Positions 37,240-49,477 of a stretch of 64,000 nucleotides of DNA are shown here, piece by piece. Each line of letters opens with the position of its first letter. Within the stretch, counting starts at the first letter, position 1. The notes below the pieces were generated by a model. That model was not told where the DNA came from. It made no database searches and saw nothing but the letters and a program-made list of their open reading frames with translations. The DNA is from Haemonchus contortus (lineage: Eukaryota > Nematoda > Chromadorea > Rhabditida > Trichostrongylidae): NCBI GenBank assembly GCA_000469685.2, contig LS997564.1, forward strand, positions 36,970,151 through 37,034,150. Direction: 5' to 3'. Both the position numbers and the translations under genes were made by a program.

Positions 37240-37440
37240 GCAAGGGTGGCGAGTTTTGGGCGAAACTTTGACTGCGGACGGGTCCTGGACCAGTGTTTGT
37301 GCTTTCCGGACACCGTGTTCTTTGTCCTGATAAGTGAGTTTTGATTGGCTGTGTCACAAAACCCACTACGAAGGGTGGGATCTCGGCAGTGTAACGGATT
37401 CGGGTTCAATTCCCAGCGAGAACGAAGTTTTGCCCACTAC
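37240..37440 (+). repeat. tRNA-like repeat with a B-box motif
   Basis: GGTTCAATTCC at 37403-37413 matches the pol III B box, but the flanks do not fold into a cloverleaf: the T stem is poor and there is no anticodon arm. The upstream block CAAGGGTGGCGAGTTTTGGG recurs in diverged form near 49598 (CAGGGTTGGCGATTTGTGGG), which suggests a dispersed SINE-like family rather than a tRNA gene. Confidence 0.4.
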
Positions 37441-40400
37441 TCGCCATCCTTTTCAGGCCCTCTTCTGGCCCTTATCGTCTATGCTGTGTTAGCACTTAAG
37501 ATGACTGAATAATATGGGGCTATTTTGGGCGCTAATGCTTGCCGCAAGGGTCCCATTTCGATTGCGCAGGCGTGTGGTATAGAAAGCAGTGGCCTTCGAG
37601 AGTCTCTCGTCGTAAATTGCCAAGTATTTGAGTGCAGGGGCAGTTGCTGCTGCAGTGGTTGCTAACCTCCTAATGAGGTCTATTGGTTTCTCGGATCGGT
37701 TCTCAATTATACATAAATGCAGCCGACTACGCTGTCCCCCCATGGGTCAACAAAGCCGTTTCGATGTTCCGGCTCTTGCATACATTAACGGCTAGCTTGT
37801 TCATCGCACATTTCCATTGCGTTTATTGATTCCATTCAAATGGCATTCATCATGACGAGTACTGTCACTGGCTTAAATGCTACCACGGGGTGTGATTTGG
37901 TATTGCGATCGATATCTTTGCTCGTAAACCGAACCGCTTCTGAAGCATTTAGGCAAATGTTCCAACGCTGAAACGTCGTTGTGCGAAATTTAAGCGTCCC
38001 ATTTCTCAAGTATCGCGCTAGAGATGATTTTGAAGCCCCGCCTCTTATTATTTATTTATTTATCACAGAAGTATTGTAAAAGCATGGAAAATTAGTTGTA
38101 AAAATGAATAATAATCACGATTCTAGCTTGTTCGTTGATCTTCAGCTCAGATCCCTTTTTTCTTAGGCGTGGACTGATCACGTTTTTCGCAGTGAAGAGT
38201 CAATCCAGGCTCAATGACGTTTTGAGTGGTTTCTACCTTGATTCTTTATTATATTGTTATTTTCTTTTTTATTTTATCTTTATTTTATACTACAAATCGA
38301 AATTGAGTTACATTGAATTCATGAAGTTTCCAAATGGAATCCCACTTAAAATAATTTTTAAGGACATTTTACGACGTAGAAATTTTGCCTTCTTGGAAAC
38401 AGGCCTCTTTAAAGGCTAACAGTGCTGTTGCTACTCTTCAGTTGTGACTTTTTGCCCGAAATTTTCAACAACACCTTATTTGGCTAGCTTTTCGGAGCTT
38501 TCGATTTCTTCAAAGCCTGGGCGGACTTAGGTCTTTTAAGAAACCACTTGTTCGGGCACTATTTCTACCTGCAGAGGAAGTGTACATCTCAAAGAGTAAA
38601 AAGTTACAACTGAAAATAATAATGCCGATAATCACCGAGAGCCCAATGTGGACGCAATTTACTGTTTTTGAAATATATCAATGTAAAATGTACTTAAAGG
38701 TTGTCTATTTATTGCCATTTGTTATTAGTTATACCTTTTATCTTATGACGCGTCATGATGTTTCTCTCTGTCCCATGCTCTACCTTTGAAACCCTCGTCG
38801 TCTGCGGCTTACCCCGCAGTACGGGTGTCGAACGTGGCAAGACGTCACGTTGGGTCGCCCGCTGTGATTGTACTATTCGTCCATAAAATGTGATGACCCT
38901 TTCGGCAGCGGGCAAAGGTCGTTTGTACTTTGATGAACCACAGCCCAGTAATCCACCCATATTTTACGCCGTCATCCTTTGATAGATTTGACTTGATTTA
39001 TCTCGAATAAACTAGTACCAGCTTGCTGTTTAGGCCTTAAGTCCCTTAAGTTCTCTCGTAGAAGTAAAGTAGGGCAGTTTTGTCTCTGGGTGTTCTGCAA
39101 AGATTGCATTTTTTCAGTTCGAGTTTCTTATGAAGTAGTAATGACATAAATATCTGGGCTTTTTTTCATTCGTTGCCTATAAATTCGTGTTCCTTGTATT
39201 TAGTCAAAGTCGCTGTCAGAGTTATGAGCTGTAAAACTTAAGATAGTTGTTCATTAGTGGCGCCTGATGGAAAGAGGTGGGTTTTTTGTAGTTTCACACA
39301 TCTGTTCAGGTAACTTCCATTTTTGATGTTTTCATTTTGTGGGTTTTGATTTTGTATAGAGGCAAACAAGGCAGCATCAATTTCGAGAGTATTGATGCGC
39401 TTGTACTTTTGTTCGTGAAATTGTTTCTCAAAATGGTAACTGTTATAACACTTTCAAATAAATCGGACATAAACAGCATACTCTGAAGTGCCCACACTGT
39501 TATTGCAAATCTACCGTATGCATTCTACCCAGCACTACAAATACAGAAATACTCTTCATTTAGAATCTTCTGATTCCTCGGATTCCATCCAATCTTTCTT
39601 TGTACATGTACCATCGGAAGTGATGCTAGGTTTAATGTTATTCTGTAGCGAAAAAGAAACGTGCAGAAACGTAGTGAGAACGGCCTGGGTTTCGTATCCA
39701 ACTTACTTTTGATAGGAGTGCACGAGTATCGATCATCTTGCATGGCCCATCCGGGGTCATTTTCCCTTGCCGTTTTTGATAACTAAACACGCATTTTTCA
39801 AATCTATCGAAAAATGCGTGTTTAGTTATCAAAAACGGCCCGATTGATTATTGAGCGCTCTCGGGTTTAGAAGTTTTAGCGAACCGGAACGAAATGTACC
39901 AATTGAGACCTCTGTGAATAGATAAAACATTGTTGGGGAGTGGCTAGAATTCAGAAAGTGAGGGTTGTTTGTTAAAGTCAACAGGCGATTTAACCAAATT
40001 TGGCTCATAACCCGGATCGTTAAGTCATATTGCTTTAATGCCGTCCTTTCATAGCCTTTCTCTCCTTTCCACTTATTTTTTGTGGAATTGAATCTCGATG
40101 CTTTATGAAAAAGTGTTAGTAGAATAACTAGGGTGCGTTTAGTGATAAGAGAATTGATAATGATTGGAACATAGACATAGACTGAATACAAGATAAATAA
40201 CTTGACTTGTTAGTTTGTAGAGGTCTGAAATCGTTAGTGGAAAATCCGTCAGTTAACGAAGACTATGAATCCCACTTTTTTAAATTTTGGCTTGATATTT
40301 TGCATATTTAAATTGTTATTAACAACATGTAACTTATTTATTTACTTGTTTATTTATTCATTCACTTATTTATTGTGTTGTTATCACTAGTATCAACTGT

Positions 40401-41040
40401 ATTAATCAATTTTGGCGTGCTTTGTGACTTCTATTCCTTTTGCAATCTTTTGATTATGATGCACTCAAGCGTGAAAGTGAATACAATAGGTTATCATTCG
40501 ATCCAGTCTGATTGTCAACGTCTGAACGCTCTCTCACGGTTGTCTCAAATTGAGGTCGTGATGAGATGTCAAAAGATATGCCAACAACAAGCCTAAAGCA
40601 GGGCCTTGACCATCAGAAAATCTTTTCTTCCTCATATTTAGGCGATTCACCGCCCTAACTCTTTGTCTAGTCTCAAATTTTCAGTGTACTGAGGCGTAAG
40701 GGGTGTAAATACAGTTAATTACGCATGAAGGATATCCGATTTCACCCGGCGGCCAGTGGTGGTGCCACCAAGCTGCTTAGTGCCGCTGCCGATTCCCTAC
40801 TGACCAACAATGCGCATGTTAATCGCCGCTACCATCTATTAACATGTCTACTTCTCTGTTGTCATGTTAATACGTGTTAACACCACAGTTGCAATTCATA
40901 TCCACTTGTTTGCTCATGATTTTCCATGTAGATATTGATTTTCTGGTTGATACGCAACGTTTTCCAAATCGCAAATTCGTGGATTTTTTTCAAGCTGCCC
41001 AGTGCTATTGGGTGATCGTTATTTCCATAGAAGGAATTGC
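37441..41040. other. Intergenic region between pan-3 and cnx-1
   Basis: Apart from the palindrome at 39769-39839 I see no gene. A minus-strand frame at 38709-38960 and another at 37489-37743 look like translated repeat and carry no known domain. The distance (about 6.4 kb from pan-3 stop to cnx-1 start) argues against a compact operon. Confidence 0.45.
39769..39839. repeat. Perfect 31-bp inverted repeat
   Basis: The left arm, beginning GCCGTTTTTGATAACTAAAC, is mirrored exactly around the 9-nt spacer AAATCTATC. Neither arm has a mismatch. It lies in the pan-3/cnx-1 intergenic region, with no terminator context on either strand. Confidence 0.95.
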
Positions 41041-41050
41041 TGTGTTCTAG
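41041..41050 (+). promoter_or_regulatory. Candidate trans-splice acceptor of cnx-1
   Basis: TGTGTTCTAG lies 5 nt before the cnx-1 start codon at 41056, too close for an ordinary 5'UTR and typical of SL trans-splicing in nematodes. Confidence 0.6.
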
Positions 41051-41055
41051 CACTG

Positions 41056-44000
41056 ATGCGACTGCTGTGGGTAGATGTGCGACAATGGTGCCTGATATTA
41101 CTGGTAGTAGCTACAGTGGTAACAGAAGATTCAGATGAGGAAAAGGTAACTGACCGTTTTTTAGATTGTTTAGATTGATCTTGTTCAGTTTTCTTTATAG
41201 TTTTTACCAGGTTTTTTTTTCATTTATTTGTTACTTATCTGTTATTTCGTTGGTTCCCTTCTTTGAAAACAAAATTAGCGGTAGCACATGTTTTTGGTGT
41301 CATATGTGCTTTTTTGGTTTGTTCTTGATGTTTGTTTGCAATGAATGGTGTTATTATTACGTACTGCATTTATATGAGGTCGAATTAACTAGGAATCCAA
41401 AAAAGGTTCGACACTGAACATCATCGAACAGATTTTGCAGTGCTATCTCGGACTTTTTTTTTGAACGGCCAAATGGTGTGATTTTAATGTCCAATTGAAA
41501 CGGCGATAACTCAAGGGGAAAAACAACAAGTTGGTGTTGAAGGAGTAGCTGAGAAGTGCTCCTTTTTACAATGAAATCCATCGGGATTCTGAATTCTTCT
41601 TTTGTCTCATTGTGAAGAAAATGTTTTTTTCTGCAAAATTCAGCAGCAATTCGGTTTCAAATGTATTTTGCTTCCTTAAGCGTAACATCATGCTAAACAG
41701 TCTTGGAAATTATTCACCGATGACTAGAACTTATAAATCCTGATTTAAAAAGACGAAATACTCTTAGGTTTTTTCATCATATTATTGCCAGCTGTTATTG
41801 TTGCAACAGTGACGATTATCATGGGTGTTCTAGTGTTGATACGGAGGTTCCTAATACATCCTTATTCTAGAAGACTCTCAGCATTTACAATCGAAATGAA
41901 CCGTAATTTTTTTAGAAAACGTTAGCAACATTCGTATTACTAGTACATTTCTCACAAGTGTGTCCTTCGTACGTTTACCATTTTTTTTGTGTATCTGCTA
42001 AAATCAAAAACTCATCTGGATGGTCATGATCACATTTGCTAAGAGCTCTTTTTCTGTACTGGCGATCGTACGATAGATAGATAGTGCGCTTTTTGCGACA
42101 CTAAGTGGAATTGATGTGTCTTATATGGGTGGATTAATGTGTTACAATGTTCTGACGGGACCAAGACATGCATTTTTTCCGATAGGAAAATTCTTTGATC
42201 AAGTTGTGATACTGGCAGGATTGCGCACTGAAAAGATTGAAGCACGGGCAAAAAGAGCAAGTTCTTCGTGCGCACGACGTAAAAGCTTAAGGCGTTGAGA
42301 TGGCTTGCTCTGGAGTCTTTACTTGTTAAGTTACCCTTAGTGAGGATTTTCGGAATGCAAGTGTTGAAGATTCTAAACAGTATACCTGTTATGAGACTAC
42401 GATGGGCTTTATGTGAATCCGAAAGCTCTAGTCATTAGTAGCAGTTTCTTTGGGTTTTTTTTTCTTGGGTTCAATCTTAATCCCGTAATGTCGGCCTCCT
42501 AAAAAAATCATCTTGAACTGTCCCTTGGTAATTGGCCATTGAATGTGCTAAACTTTTTAGTAGGTTCGGTTTTTCCGGTTTCAAAAGAATAGGTTGCGAT
42601 AAAATAAGCGCAAGTGTTGGTAAATCCATACTTGAGTAGGTGTGGTCAATTATCACCACACCTACTCAAACTCTTCGAAGAAATTTCGTTCAAGTCATTA
42701 ATCTCCACATTGATATGGTTACTGTTTTTGATATTGTAAATAACTTACTGATAACATTTTGCAGAGTGATACTGTTTTTGTTCCATCTGCGTTTGTTCCA
42801 CCGAAGTTATCGTCAAAGCCGTTGTTCTTTGATTACTTCCCAACGACAGATGAGATAGGCAAACGATGGATCCCCAGTACAGCGAAAAAGGAAGGTGTCG
42901 ATTCGGAAATAGCTAAATACAATGGTTTGTGGTAATCTGATTCCTCGTTATTTAGCGAAATCAATCCTGTGAATTGTAGAAATATGTGATATTTTTCAGG
43001 TAAATGGGAAATAGGCCCATCTTCCGAGGTTTCTATTGAAGGCGATTACGGATTGATCGTCCGCACTAAAGCACGACATCATGCAATCGCTGCAAAATTG
43101 GACGAACCTTTCAGTTTCGCTGATAAACCATTGGTTGTTCAGTGAGTGGATTTTGTCTTTAGTTATCCTCGAAATGAAACCGAGACCACCCACTTGGAGT
43201 TTTAGAATGTTCTTGTATTGGAAGTCTAAGGGGCTCCTGGGATCGAACACTTTCCATGTCAAAGGCTTGAATATCGCTTTGGCTTGAAAGGGAACTTCAT
43301 CCCTGCTCTTACGCCATTCTTTTGTAATGTAATTGACCTGTTTATGAAAATTGTTCGGGAAACGTAGGGAATGACTTCCTTTTTGTGTTTCCGAGTGAAA
43401 AACTATTTCTTCATGACGGTAATTAGGCAGTTGAACTAGAAAAGAAAGTTCACTGTATTTAACTGGTTTAAGCGAAGACGATATTTTGAGAACTGGTTTT
43501 GATATCGCTTCTTTCTCCACAGGTTTTTCGGTATGTATTTTCTGGGTTTTTCTGCTCTCTAGATTTCGTAGTTTCGCTTTGTTCCAGATATGAGGTTCGT
43601 TATGAAGAAGGTCAAGAATGTGGTGGAGGATACCTGAAACTGCTCAGCGTAGGTGCCGAAAAGAACCTTGCTGCAGTACAGGTAAGTTATTTGTAAGTCT
43701 CCTTTTACAAAGTGAACCTTCCGAGAATTTCGCTTTCGTTTTAAGGATAAGACCCCGTACACTATCATGTTTGGTCCGGATAAATGTGGCGCTACTGGCA
43801 AAGTGCATCTTATATTCCGTTACAAAAATCCAAAGAACAATTCTATTGACGTAAGTTTATTCTTTTGATAGTTACTGTGAATGCGAGCTGCATGCCTGTA
43901 TCCAGGAATATCATGCAAAACAGCCGTCTAACATCGGTTCTACCTATTGGGATGATCACCAAACACATCTGTATACCTTGGTTGTCAAACCAGATGGAAC

Positions 44001-46102
44001 TTTCTCGGTTTCAGTTGATCAAAAAGAAATCATGTCAGGGAACATGCTGAACGTAAGTGTTGTTTTGGCTTTTTCTTTGTTGATTTTCTTATTGAGCAAA
44101 CCTTTTCCTTCAAGGACCTTCAACCGTCGTTGCAACCTCCAAAACAAATCGCGGACCCTACCGATAAGAAGCCAGCTGATTGGGATGACAGGTTAACGGT
44201 TTACACATTTTTCGTTCATCAATAATCAATTCTTTGTGATTTCCTTTTGATTACGGGTGGCACTGTTGTGGAGCGTCGGAAATTCTTTATAGGGCGGAAA
44301 TCGAAGATGAAAGCGCTGTCAAGCCGGATGATTGGGATGAGAGCCAGCCTAGCGAAGTCGTTGATGAAAACGCCGTAAAGCCTTCCGACTGGCTCGAGAA
44401 TGAAGTGTGTTACTCAACTTATGTTCTTCCTTTTCGATATTGTTTCGTAGTAAAGGTCTCTTGACATTTGCAGTTCGCCTCATCGCTTCTGCCTAGTTTG
44501 TTTTGTTTCAATTCTTGGTGATTTGTGCTTTTTTCTGCAAAAATTCCATCAGGAAATGAGACTAACTTGAATTATTTTCTCACAGAAGGTTTCATGCTGA
44601 AGGGTATTTGCCTTTATAGTAATAACCGTATAGGTTGCAGTGTAAAAGTACTAACAACCTTAATCAACTCCTACTGCTCCAGCCCGAGCTGATTCCGGAT
44701 CCGGAAGCATCGAAGCCAAGCGACTGGGATGATGAAATGGATGGTGATTGGGAACCTCCAATGATAGACAATCCAGCCTGCAAAAGTGTTAGCGGTTGCG
44801 GTCAGTGGAAGAAGCCTCTGATTCCCAATCCGCTATACAAGGTTCGAACATTCCCATTGTCTTATGCATTTGTATAGCTGTCACTTGTTTTACTCAAAAG
44901 TATTGAATTCAACTAGTTGAATTTGTCTCACAATTGGTTATGGAATTGATTCAAGGGCAAGTGGGTGCGTCCGAAGATAGCTAATCCTGCCTATCGTGGA
45001 GTTTGGGCTCCTCGTCAAATAGAAAATCCCCACTTCTTCGAGCCGAAGCCATTCGAAGGTCTTGCAACAATCACGGCTATAGGCATTGAATTATGGACAA
45101 TGAGTCAAAATATTATCTTCGGTACGTTCAAAACATTTAAGAGGTTTATCGTCCCATACATCTCATATTTTTACATTTTGCTCAGAGAAATGAATCTTTG
45201 TTTAGACAATATCTTGGTGTGCGAATCGGAAGATTTGGCAGCCGAGATCGCAAAGCAGACCTACACCGTGAGACGTGCAGAAGATGCACGATTAGCTTCA
45301 AGTCAAGGCAAGGGAGCAGGAATAGTGCAGGGTATCGTGGATGCTGCAAATGTGAGTTCAAAACTGATCATACTTCGATTATTTATTGCTCGATTGAACT
45401 TATACTTTTTATTCACATGAGCATGTTTCTTTTGCTAGTTGTTATACACTCTTAGCTTTTAGCTATTATATACTCTTAGCTAATAATTATATACTTTTTG
45501 TTGTTTTTATCTTTATATCCAGTATATGATTGCTTTCATAGGAGCGTCCCTGGTTGTGGGTAGTCTACGTGCTTTGCATCCTTATTCCCATCATTCTCAT
45601 TGGTGTGTGCTGCTTCGGTCGCAAGTCTAATGCTGATTATGCCGCTGAAAGAAAGAAGACGGACGCTCCTGAGATTGATGACGAGGTGAAGGGTTTTTGC
45701 CCAAGTCCTGCTTATTAGCATTCTCGTATCTTTAGGTGCCCAATTTGGTTGACGATGAAGAAGATGAGAAAGATTTGGAAGAAGCCGAGATAGAAGAGGT
45801 AAGAATTGCTCCCCATTCTTATGAGGCGCTATCGCGTTGTTTCAGGCTGAGCGTGTTTCCGAAGGGAAGCCCAGTCCACATGGGACACCCAAGGCGGAAA
45901 AAGAAGCTGAAAAAGTTGTAGAGTTGGAGGTAGGCTATCGACAGATTGTATGGCACAAACTCGTTCTAACATTGAGTTTCAGGATCTTGAGGGCAGTAAC
46001 AGCGAACCAGATATTGTAAACGTTGAAGCAGACGAAGCTGGACCATCGGGTGCTAAGAAATCGCCAACTGTCACGAAGAGGCGTGTTCGAAGGCAAGACT
46101 AA
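41056..46102 (+). CDS. cnx-1: Calnexin (15 exons, 602 aa)
   Basis: Ca2+-binding lectin chaperone of the ER membrane that holds monoglucosylated glycoproteins during folding. Exons: 41056-41145, 42765-42924, 43000-43141, 43588-43681, 43746-43850, 43906-44052, 44115-44191, 44293-44404, 44683-44841, 44956-45121, 45206-45351, 45542-45685, 45736-45798, 45846-45929, 45983-46102. A signal peptide ([12 protein letters not shown], about 11-22) precedes the lectin domain, whose disulfide cysteines sit in [12 protein letters not shown] (C142) and [12 protein letters not shown] (C176). The P-domain (about 255-390) has four motif-1 repeats (for example [12 protein letters not shown]) and four motif-2 repeats (for example [14 protein letters not shown]), the full set. 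A TM helix at about 470-492 is followed by an acidic cytosolic tail ending in KRRVRRQD, resembling the basic ER-retention end of calnexins. Calreticulin is excluded by the TM and tail. Confidence 0.98.
42632..42669. repeat. Perfect 15-bp inverted repeat in cnx-1 intron 1
   Basis: TTGAGTAGGTGTGGT is mirrored exactly after the 8-nt spacer CAATTATC. It lies 95 nt upstream of the exon 2 acceptor, so it could fold in the pre-mRNA close to the branch region. Confidence 0.9.
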
Positions 46103-46459
46103 GTTCTACGGGATGAGCTCTGGAACGGTTTAGGTTACCAACGTCATTATTCCGTTACCGTTCCGCTTTCAAGTGAAATTGTTGCTGATTTTTGTCGATA
46201 CGTTTGCCTTTTTCACCGGCCATTTTCCCGAAGTTTACTTTTGGACATCCACACTGTCTATTCCTCACCCTAGCCGCCGTTTTTGCGTGCATTGTTATCA
46301 CATGCTTTGGCCATGTTCACTGCATTCTCTTTTTGCTCGCTATTGTGTTTTTTTGTGTTGTCATTGGATCCCAATAGTGTTCTCTCATTTGAGACCGGTT
46401 GCGTTGTAGGATTGTGGCGTACTCTGTTTTTGTTTCTTATTAGTTGTTCTTTTACTCGT

Positions 46460-46465
46460 AATAAA
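46460..46465 (+). promoter_or_regulatory. Poly(A) signal of cnx-1
   Basis: AATAAA lies 358 nt after the cnx-1 stop, followed 13 nt later by a GTAAAAAAAAA stretch where cleavage is likely. This sets the cnx-1 3'UTR at about 370-380 nt. Confidence 0.75.
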
Positions 46466-46485
46466 TCGTTGCCGTTGTAAAAAAA

Positions 46486-49256
46486 AACTGTTGGCATGTT
46501 TTCTGGTATAGACCAAAATGGAATTTTGGTTAGACGATGACTTTTTTTTAAAGAATCGTCCTTCGATCTGTGGCGCTCAGGGTGGCCTTGCCGGTACGAC
46601 TCTTCCCCTTCTGTGAGAATGCTTCACTGATCTCCTATCCTTCATGTTTCTGCATGCTTTTGAGGGCTGCATGCTTTTCGAGGGTGGAGAGTAAAAGGTT
46701 CACCCACGGTCTCACTGCCTGTTGGATTAAGACGTATTACTCTCCGGATTCATTGTAGCTCCTCTAATGATGGTACCCTCCTTCGTAGTCGTCTCTTTTG
46801 TTAATTACAAATTACCTTTTTTTTAGATCTTCCAGTGTTTGGTTGCAGTAGTGTTGATTCTGCCCTGCGATACCAGTAGTCAAAAAAATCTTCAGAAGTA
46901 CCATAGGAAGTAGATTTACACACGAATTCTATATAGCTTATCAGTCATAGCTTCCTCACAGTTAAGCTTCGTGTAGTGATAGTGAAATATTTGAATTTTC
47001 AGTTCACTGCTTACAAAAAGTACGAGTTATCTTTGAATTTGTTCTGGTTTTTGACGATTTTTCCCTTGTGGTGAAACGGCCTCTGGCTGTCTATGATCAC
47101 CAAAAGTGAAGGAGAGGGAGGGGGGGGGGGGGGGGAGGCCTAACTGAGGGCATCTCATTAACGTCTCATTACATTCAATATTAATTCAGTATTGCTGATG
47201 CATTTTAACGTGCTTTTGCTCATCGGCGATCCCATGTGATGAACAGTTTTTTGTTCTCTCGGACGAGACCAAAGTCCACCGAACAGACTCGGCAAGATAA
47301 AATGCTTGCTTAGCTTGGTCGAGAATTGATCTTATGGGCTATGCAAGCGCCTAGGGTTCTTTAGTTGACGTGTTACTTTCAATTCAACACTGTCAATTGT
47401 TTTAAGCTGCATATGTAGGAGGGATGCTCCGTTTCTCTGAATTAAGAGTTTGTTTTCAGGCCTTCAGACTGAAAGGATATTTGATTCTGAAGAGCTCAAC
47501 GCGCTTCCACTGAGGTCAGCTTTTCCTGCTTCCATTTTTTCGAATGACTTTTGTAGGTGAGCATGAAGCTTAGCTGTTTCAAGTCAGTTTCACATCGTCT
47601 TGACATTGATTTTTCTATGACGTCCTACGGCGATGATGCATATCAGAGAAACATTTTCTATTGATTTCTTCGTTGGAAACGATCAGCTTCAATTTCATTT
47701 GATTTCAGCACCATTTCTCGGTTCGGTTGCGAGTCTGCTGCTTTCTCAGCTTCTTCATAGTTCGCCTACAACTTACTTGTGACTTCTCGTGGAGCTCTCG
47801 AAATGGTCTTCGATTAGAAAGGACACAGATCAGTGCTCTGTGTGTATTTGCTCAACGGACTCCCGTTTATGCGTCATATCGTCGACTTTTTCTAGAACAT
47901 TCTACGAGGGCGTCAACTCTGTTATAAGTCTTTTTGCCTGGCCTTGAAGCAACCTGAGTGCAATACTGTAGCTACTCCGATTTCTCCTTCCGCTTACTAC
48001 TCACTCTCAGTGCTGTTCAGGACATTTGTTGCTGACTACCCGGATGGCCCTCTTCGCCTTTGTAGACGATAGTTTTGGATGTATTCTGTAGCTCAGTGGT
48101 TGTAGGCATTATTTCCCTTTATGCCAGTCTCTGTTCCATGTTCCCATTGGGCTTTCCAACCTTCTTCATATCACGTTTGGAAATGGCTCTGAAAATGTCA
48201 CCGTTTACATAAAATAAGCTGAAGATAATGTTTGATTGAAAACTCGGCTTGGCCTTCGGTTCCTACAGTAACCTCATGGTAGGATAAAAGGTACTAGACG
48301 CAGAATTTTACACCATTATTATACTTCCTTCCATGACATGGCATTTTTTCGCCAACAAATATGAATCTCAAATATGTCTTGATCCGATGCGTCGAGAAAG
48401 GCGTCTGGGCAATGATAGGGGTAAGCTGAGTGGTTCTCTTCTGTTGCATCACGACCAACGTTCGATGCGGGACCCAAATGCATATTACGGTGGGAATAGG
48501 GTTCTCGACCTGAGCTTTTGATTCGAAACGTCGCTCTTATCCGCAAATTCCTAAACGGATCCTACTTCAATTCTCTTTCCTAGATATTCAAACAGTCTTC
48601 CAGTTTCTCATCGACCGTTGTGGCGGTGGTAGAGATAGCAACTCTTTCTACTTTTTACACGTTACAGTAAGTCTCGTCGTTCATTTTTTTCAGCAGAACA
48701 TTTTTTTTTTCTGTTTACCACCTCTTACGTACGGCTTTTCGGGTGACTAAATCCCATGTGCGTTCTGTAAGCTGGGTGACAAACTTCATTGCTACTTGTA
48801 TCTGCTTTTTTGGGGGCGTAGGGGATGTATTCAAGATTTTTAGAGATGTGGGATGTATTTAGAGAACTCAGTGAAGGGTGTTTTGTTTAAAGAATTCAAT
48901 TGGCAAACTCTCACACGTTGAACCATTCCTTTTTCGATTCCAAGCCAATGCACCAGATTCCTATCTTGTGCATGGGAAAGGAGCTGCATTCAGAGTAGTA
49001 AGTCACTGAAAAGGCGACAAGAAGGGGGACGTATTTTCTAGGGTCCCAAATTCCATTGTTTTTTTTCACCCTGTTACTCGTGAGGAAAAGCGGAAGAAAA
49101 GGGATGCGGAGAGCTAATTGTAGGCTGGTTGGTGAAGAGCCAGCCGTGCGATGATGACGTGAGCCGGTAGCGGAAAGACCTCCCGCCCGAGCGGTGAGAG
49201 CGATCGAGTTGAACAAATATGCGCCCGCTCCTCACCTCACGTAAAGCACTACTGAC
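46486..49256. other. Intergenic region downstream of cnx-1
   Basis: No gene is supported. It contains a run of about 17 G near 47121-47137. The minus-strand frame at 48319-48546 has no start or splice context and no domain I recognise; it may be repeat-derived. Confidence 0.4.
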
Positions 49257-49477
49257 CTGGTCGTGTTCAACTGCTCTTCTAACCCTTTCGCACCTCATTT
49301 GCTCCAATTCGGGTTGTGAGCGAAACATTCTCTCGTGTAGTTGATTTCTTACAAGTTCTGGACCCAGTAACTCTTGGAAAGTTCTAGATGCTCTGTTTTC
49401 TTGAAGCATGTTCAGGGAAACTCTTGACAGCCTCGTTATGATGTCAATCGCAGCACCGACAGACGTCTCACCAAGTC
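49257..49477 (-). CDS. Candidate internal exon of an unidentified gene
   Basis: On the minus strand an acceptor (GACGTATAG, AG at 49479-49478) and a donor (CCAG|GTCAGT, GT at 49256-49255) enclose 221 nt that stay open for 73 codons. The peptide is helical and charged, with segments such as GAAIDIITRLSRVSLNMLQE and ELVRNQLHERMF, and looks like real protein rather than translated repeat. I do not recognise the family and found no convincing flanking exons, so gene boundaries are unknown. It could be an exon of a diverged gene or a decayed fragment. Confidence 0.35.

Noticed and set aside
37330..37425. Possible tRNA gene
   Set aside because: The B-box match is good but no cloverleaf can be drawn. 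Similarity to the block near 49590 points to a repeat, and it is listed as such.
42996..43520. 174-codon minus-strand open frame
   Set aside because: It lies antisense across calnexin exon 3 and intron 3. The + strand coding is certain there, and the antisense peptide shows no family features.
48319..48546. Minus-strand frame of 75 codons
   Set aside because: Composition is fair, but there is no start or splice context and no family recognised. It may be repeat-derived.
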